The position numbers and the translations under genes are program-made. This document shows positions 4,573 to 8,825 of a DNA stretch of 8,825 nucleotides, one piece after another; the stretch's first letter is position 1; the number at the start of each line of letters is the position of its first letter. A model generated the notes under the pieces. It was given only the letters and a program-made list of their open reading frames with translations. It had not been told where the DNA came from and did not search any database. The DNA is from Sulfitobacter sp. Its GTDB lineage: Bacteria; Pseudomonadota; Alphaproteobacteria; Rhodobacterales; Rhodobacteraceae. The stretch lies in NCBI GenBank assembly GCA_024636395.1, contig JAGXHD010000005.1:1-8825 (forward strand), in the 5' to 3' direction.

Positions 4573-6663
4573 CTAACCAACTGAAATTAAACGGATCGCC
4601 TCATCCTGCCGCATGAGCCAAAGAAGCATCCTAGCAGCGCGCCCTCTGTCGCTCTGCAATCGTGGATCGTCATGGAGAAGTTTGCGCGCGTCAGATTGCG
4701 CCACAGCCATCAGCGCCGCTTGTTTTTCCAGATCGGCGATCCGGAATCGTGGCACTCCTGATTGAGCCGTGCCAATCAGATCTCCGGTGCCGCGCATCTT
4801 CAGATCCGTCTCGGCAATCACAAACCCATCCTCCGTCTCCCGCAGCACTTCGAGGCGCTGCCGCCCCGTCTCGCTCAACGGCGCCTGATACATCAGCAGA
4901 CAGCTCGATGCCGCAGAGCCCCGACCCACGCGGCCCCGAAGTTGGTGCAATTGCGCGAGACCAAAGCTTTCGGCCCGTTCGATCACCATGATCGAGGCAT
5001 TGGGCACATCGACGCCGACTTCTATCACCGTTGTGGCTACCAGAAGCTTGCTCTCACCGCGCTGAAAAGCCGCCATGGCCGCGTCCTTGTCCGCCGGCGG
5101 CATCTGCCCATGGACCAGTCCCACGACGCCCTCGCCCAAAGCCGCCCTGAGCCGCTTGAACCGCTCCTCGGCAGCCGTCAGATCGCTCACCTCGCTTTCA
5201 CCCACCAGCGGACAGACCCAATAGCACTGCCGCCCGTCCGCAATTGCCGCGCGCAACCGGTCGATGACCTGCTCATAGCGGTCGGTGCTGATCAGGACGG
5301 TCTGGATGGGTTTGCGGCCGGGCGGCTTTTCATCCAGCACACTCACGTCCATATCGCCGTATTGGGCCAATGCAAGGCTGCGCGGAATCGGTGTCGCGGT
5401 CATCACGAGCACATCGGCCTGCCGCCCCTTGCGCCCCAGCTCCAGCCGCTGGCGTACGCCGAACCGGTGCTGTTCATCCACCACTGCAAGGCGCAGATCG
5501 TGGAACACCACCGCCTCCTGAAAGACTGCATGGGTGCCGACCAGAATATGGATATCGCCGCGCTCCAGTGCGGCAAGTTTCAGCGCCCTCTCCCCGCCTT
5601 TGTCACGGCCCGTCAAGATCTCCAACACCACGCCCGCGCTTTGGGCCAGCGGGCGCAGACCTTGCAGGTGCTGCCGGGCTAGGATCTCGGTGGGTGCCAT
5701 CAAAACGCCCTGTCCGCCAGCCTCCACCGCCGCAAGAAGCGCCATAAACGCGACCAGCGTTTTACCTGCGCCCACATCACCCTGCAGCAGCCGGTTCATC
5801 CGCTGCTCCGTCCCCATATCCGCTACAATTTCGGCGATGGCGCGCGATTGTGCGCCTGTGGGGCTATAGGGCAGGCTCGTCAGAACTTTCTTTTGTAATC
5901 GGCCGGTTGCTTTGGCAGACCGCCCCTTCTTGCGCCGCTCCACCTGACGGGCCAGCGCAAGCGTGATCTGATGCGCCAGCAGTTCATCATATGCCAGCCG
6001 CTCGCGTGCCGGATCCAAAGCGCTGATATCTGATATTTTCTCAGGATCATGGGCGCGTTTCACCGCCGTCATGAAATGGGTCCAACCTGCTTTTGCCATC
6101 TGACCGGGATCGATCCATTCCCCCATCGCAGGAACAAGCGCCAGCGCACCGCGTGTAGCCTTGTACATCAATTTTTGGGTGATCCCGTGCGTCAACGGAT
6201 ATACAGGCTCGAACCGCGGGATGCTGTCGGCCTCCGCCTCGGGCACGGTAAAATCGGGGTGGACCATCTGCGGCACATTTTCAAACAGCTCCACACGCCC
6301 CGACACGATCCTGCGGCTGCCCTCGGTCAAGGTCTGCTCCCAATAGGTGCCGCGCGCGTGGAAAAAGACGAGCTGGAAGGACGTCTGCGAATCCTCCACG
6401 TGGATCCGGTAAGCGCCGCCCTTGTTGCGCGGCGGGCTGTGTTTGCCGATCGTGACGGCGACGGTCAGCGTGGCGGGGAGAGCCGCGCCCTCGACAGTCA
6501 GGAGCATTCGGCGGTCGATGCCCGATTGAGGCAGTGTGAACAGCAGATCCCGCGGGGCTGCGATCCCCAGCCCCGCAAAATGCTGCGCGGTCTTGGGCCC
6601 TACCCCCGGCAGGCTTTCCAGCCCCGCAAACAGAGCAAATAGCGGTTCAGGCCGGGTGCTCAT
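4573..6663 (-). CDS. recG: ATP-dependent DNA helicase RecG
   Basis: A double-stranded DNA translocase that remodels stalled replication forks and branch-migrates Holliday junctions in the cytosol. The 696-residue product is of typical RecG length. It starts with a helix-hairpin-helix-like LESLPGVGPKTAQHF (15-29), followed by the OB-fold wedge domain (roughly 60-150). Helicase core motifs are Walker A GDVGAGKT (295-302), the Walker B variant DEQH (406-409) diagnostic for RecG, TATPIPR (432-438) and QLRGRVGRG (584-592). The C-terminal TRG region contains LKMRGTGDLIGTAQSG (631-646). The ATG overlaps the ligA stop (ATGA, 6660-6663), so the two are probably translationally coupled. No terminator follows; the LexA-type array starts eight bases after the stop codon, so read-through into the small ORF is possible. 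Confidence 0.98.
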   Translation of the reverse strand: MSTRPEPLFALFAGLESLPGVGPKTAQHFAGLGIAAPRDLLFTLPQSGIDRRMLLTVEGAALPATLTVAVTIGKHSPPRNKGGAYRIHVEDSQTSFQLVFFHARGTYWEQTLTEGSRRIVSGRVELFENVPQMVHPDFTVPEAEADSIPRFEPVYPLTHGITQKLMYKATRGALALVPAMGEWIDPGQMAKAGWTHFMTAVKRAHDPEKISDISALDPARERLAYDELLAHQITLALARQVERRKKGRSAKATGRLQKKVLTSLPYSPTGAQSRAIAEIVADMGTEQRMNRLLQGDVGAGKTLVAFMALLAAVEAGGQGVLMAPTEILARQHLQGLRPLAQSAGVVLEILTGRDKGGERALKLAALERGDIHILVGTHAVFQEAVVFHDLRLAVVDEQHRFGVRQRLELGRKGRQADVLVMTATPIPRSLALAQYGDMDVSVLDEKPPGRKPIQTVLISTDRYEQVIDRLRAAIADGRQCYWVCPLVGESEVSDLTAAEERFKRLRAALGEGVVGLVHGQMPPADKDAAMAAFQRGESKLLVATTVIEVGVDVPNASIMVIERAESFGLAQLHQLRGRVGRGSAASSCLLMYQAPLSETGRQRLEVLRETEDGFVIAETDLKMRGTGDLIGTAQSGVPRFRIADLEKQAALMAVAQSDARKLLHDDPRLQSDRGRAARMLLWLMRQDEAIRLISVG

Positions 6664-8819
6664 AATCCTGCGATCAGGTCTAGCCAGCCATCCTCATCCA
6701 GTGTCTCGATCCCGAGTTCGTCGGCCTTCTTTGCTTTGGACCCAGCGCCCGGACCCGCGACCAGCAAATCCGTCCGCGCGCTGACGGATCCAGCCACTTT
6801 CGCCCCCAGCCGCTCGGCACGTGCTTTTGCCTCGGCGCGCGTCATTTTCTCCAGCGTGCCGGTAAACACCACCGTCTTGCCTGCGACGGGAGAGCCCGAA
6901 GTGTCCGCGCGGACCGCCTCCTGCACGTCAAGCTGCGCCACGAGCCGCAGAATGGAGGCGCGCTCCGCTTCTTGTGCAAAGGCGCCGACCAGTGATCCTG
7001 CCATGACCGCCCCCATCCCATCGACAGAAATCAGGTCCTCCCAAGCGTCACCCTCTCTCGGGCGGGCTTGCTCCATCGCAGCTTCCAATGCCGCCCAGGT
7101 GCCGTAATGAAGTGCTATCATATTTGCTGAAGCCTCGCCGACATGGCGGATCCCAAGACCGAAAATCAGCCGTGCAAGCGGGATTTTACGCTTGTCCTCG
7201 ATCGCGGCGAAGAGGGCGCGCGCCGATTTCTCCCCCCAGCCCTCGCGATTCTTGAGCTGCTGCAAGCCGGTGCCGTAGCGCGCCTCTAGCGTAAAAATCT
7301 CCGCGGGCTCAGCAATCCAGCCATCGGCGTAGAACTGCTCCACCTGCTTCGCGCCCAGACCGTCGATGTCGAAGGCCGCCCGCGAGACGAAATGCTTGAG
7401 CTTTTCCACCGCCTGCGCAGGACAAATCAGACCGCCTGAACAACGACGCACCGCGTCTCCCGGCTCGCGCACGGCATCGCTGCCGCACTCGGGACAGACT
7501 GTGGGAAATGTATAGGCGACGGCGTCATCAGGCCGCTTTGAGATATCCACATCGGCAACCTTTGGAATGACGTCACCTGCGCGGTAGACTTGGACCAGAT
7601 CGCCTACACGGATATCCTTGCCCTCTCGGATCTGCTGCCCCTTGCTATCACGGCCTTCGATGTAATCCTGATTGTGCAGCGTCGCGTTGGACACCACCAC
7701 ACCGCCGACGGTTACCGGCGAAAGACGCGCGACGGGGCTGAGCGCGCCGGTGCGGCCGACCTGAATATCGATCCCCTCCAGGACCGTCCACGCCAGTTCG
7801 GCGGGAAATTTATGGGCAATGGCCCAACGCGGCGTGGTCGAGCGAAACCCCAAACGCGATTGCAGCTCAAGATCATCAACTTTGTAGACGACTCCGTCGA
7901 TATCGTAGCCCAAATGCGGCCTTTGTACTTCGATTTTTGTATAATGCGCGATCATCTCTGCCGGTCCGTCACACACCACGGTCAGCGGATTGGTTTCAAA
8001 ACCAAAAGCGCGGAGCGCCTCGATCGCGCCGAATTGCGTCTCGGCAAGGGGCTCAGACAGGCTCCCCCAGGCATAGGCGAAAAAGCGTAATGGCCGCGCG
8101 CGGGTGATCTCGGGATCGAGTTGGCGCAACGACCCGGCGGCCGCGTTGCGCGGGTTTGCGAAGGTCTTGCCCCCTTGGGCGGCCTGCCGGGCATTCAGCG
8201 ATTCGAAATCCGCGTGGCTCATGTAGACCTCCCCGCGGACTTCCAGAACGTCGGGCGCGCCGGTTAGAGCTGCTGGAACATCAGCGATCGTACGGGCATT
8301 GGCGGATACATTCTCCCCCACGGCCCCATCACCGCGCGTTGCGGCCTGGACAAGTACTCCCTTCTCATAGCGCAGCGAGAGGGATAAGCCGTCGATTTTA
8401 GGCTCTGCCGTGTAAGCGAGCGGCGCATCAGCATCGAGCCCCAGATACTTCCGGACGGAGGCATCAAATTCAAACACGTCCTCGTCCGTGAACCCGTTAC
8501 CAAGCGACAGCATCCGCACCGCATGCGTAATCTTGCCAAACCCCGCCGAGGGTGCGGCACCGACTTGATCGCTGGGGCTATCGCTGAGCTTGAGCTTGGG
8601 AAAGCGGGCCTCGATATCGGCGTTACGGCGCTTCAACCGGTCATAGTCCGCGTCCGAAATTTCCGGCGCGTCCTCCGCATGATACGCAGTATTCGCATCT
8701 GCCAAGTTGCGGGCAAGAGCTATAAGTTCAGCCCTTGCCTGGTCCTCAGTCAAATCCTCTACGTCTATCTCGGTTGTCGAAGCCACCAGTGCCTGCCCCG
8801 GGTTTGCGTCTATAGGCAA
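6660..8819 (-). CDS. ligA: NAD+-dependent DNA ligase LigA
   Basis: Seals nicks in replication (Okazaki fragment joining) and repair using NAD+. Domain order is complete. The N-terminal Ia region includes APEISDADYDRLKRRN (51-66). The adenylation domain holds the catalytic lysine in EPKIDGLS (Lys141), RGDGAVGENVS (162-172) and NPRNAAAGSLRQ (222-233). An OB fold with VGRTGALSPVA (354-364) follows, then a four-cysteine zinc finger (Cys442, 445, 460, 466), helix-hairpin-helix repeats and a C-terminal BRCT domain (about 643-719). The frame opens after an in-frame TAA at 8820-8822, so the longest form uses a TTG at 8819 and has 719 residues. The GTG at residue 12 (8784-8786) or a TTG at residue 23 are alternative starts; the window edge hides part of the upstream context needed to decide. 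It is the first gene of the ligA-recG unit within this window. Confidence 0.96.
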   Translation of the reverse strand: MPIDANPGQALVASTTEIDVEDLTEDQARAELIALARNLADANTAYHAEDAPEISDADYDRLKRRNADIEARFPKLKLSDSPSDQVGAAPSAGFGKITHAVRMLSLGNGFTDEDVFEFDASVRKYLGLDADAPLAYTAEPKIDGLSLSLRYEKGVLVQAATRGDGAVGENVSANARTIADVPAALTGAPDVLEVRGEVYMSHADFESLNARQAAQGGKTFANPRNAAAGSLRQLDPEITRARPLRFFAYAWGSLSEPLAETQFGAIEALRAFGFETNPLTVVCDGPAEMIAHYTKIEVQRPHLGYDIDGVVYKVDDLELQSRLGFRSTTPRWAIAHKFPAELAWTVLEGIDIQVGRTGALSPVARLSPVTVGGVVVSNATLHNQDYIEGRDSKGQQIREGKDIRVGDLVQVYRAGDVIPKVADVDISKRPDDAVAYTFPTVCPECGSDAVREPGDAVRRCSGGLICPAQAVEKLKHFVSRAAFDIDGLGAKQVEQFYADGWIAEPAEIFTLEARYGTGLQQLKNREGWGEKSARALFAAIEDKRKIPLARLIFGLGIRHVGEASANMIALHYGTWAALEAAMEQARPREGDAWEDLISVDGMGAVMAGSLVGAFAQEAERASILRLVAQLDVQEAVRADTSGSPVAGKTVVFTGTLEKMTRAEAKARAERLGAKVAGSVSARTDLLVAGPGAGSKAKKADELGIETLDEDGWLDLIAGL

Positions 8820-8825
8820 TTAGAT

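Noticed and set aside
4762..5682. Rightward 306-codon open frame
   Set aside because: Antisense shadow of recG in high-GC coding sequence; no family features.
7590..8090. Rightward 166-codon open frame
   Set aside because: Antisense shadow of ligA.

Overview
This window looks like a chromosomal segment of an alphaproteobacterium, most likely Rhodobacteraceae (Roseobacter group). The basis is the moderately high GC content, a folate-dependent TrmFO, the hisI / IscU-like pair, the ligA-recG pair, and an exact alphaproteobacterial-type LexA box (GTTC-N7-GTTC). The genus assignment is inference, since no database could be searched.

Layout. Positions 1-398 carry no convincing gene but are rich in inverted repeats, including a ~85-nt long-armed hairpin at 214-298. 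A rightward operon follows: trmFO (399-1757), a class I SAM-methyltransferase-like gene (1767-2372) and gluQ (2369-3244, TTG start inside the preceding stop codon). Its flanking genes both act on tRNA (m5U54 in the T-loop, and glutamylation of queuosine-34 on tRNA-Asp). It converges, with a 12-nt overlap, on leftward hisI (3233-3589, histidine biosynthesis). hisI is divergent from a rightward NifU_N/IscU-like scaffold gene (3665-4111) that has its own promoter and ribosome binding site.

At the right, leftward ligA (6660-8819, NAD+-dependent DNA ligase) and recG (4573-6663, branch-migration helicase) are joined by an ATGA overlap.

The most interesting part is 4150-4572, between recG and the scaffold gene. 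On the minus strand it holds a phased array of four GTTC tetramers, one pair with the exact N7 spacing of an alphaproteobacterial LexA operator. A 42-codon ORF with a good Shine-Dalgarno site (4348-4476) follows, then a ~150-nt untranslated stretch and a strong intrinsic terminator (4159-4195). The ORF encodes one hydrophobic C-terminal segment. This reads as a self-contained SOS-inducible transcription unit for a single-pass mini-membrane protein, conceptually like Caulobacter SidA (a 29-aa SOS-induced division inhibitor). The link to cell division is inference; the operator, ORF and terminator are directly visible. No tRNA, rRNA, CRISPR array or transposase was seen.
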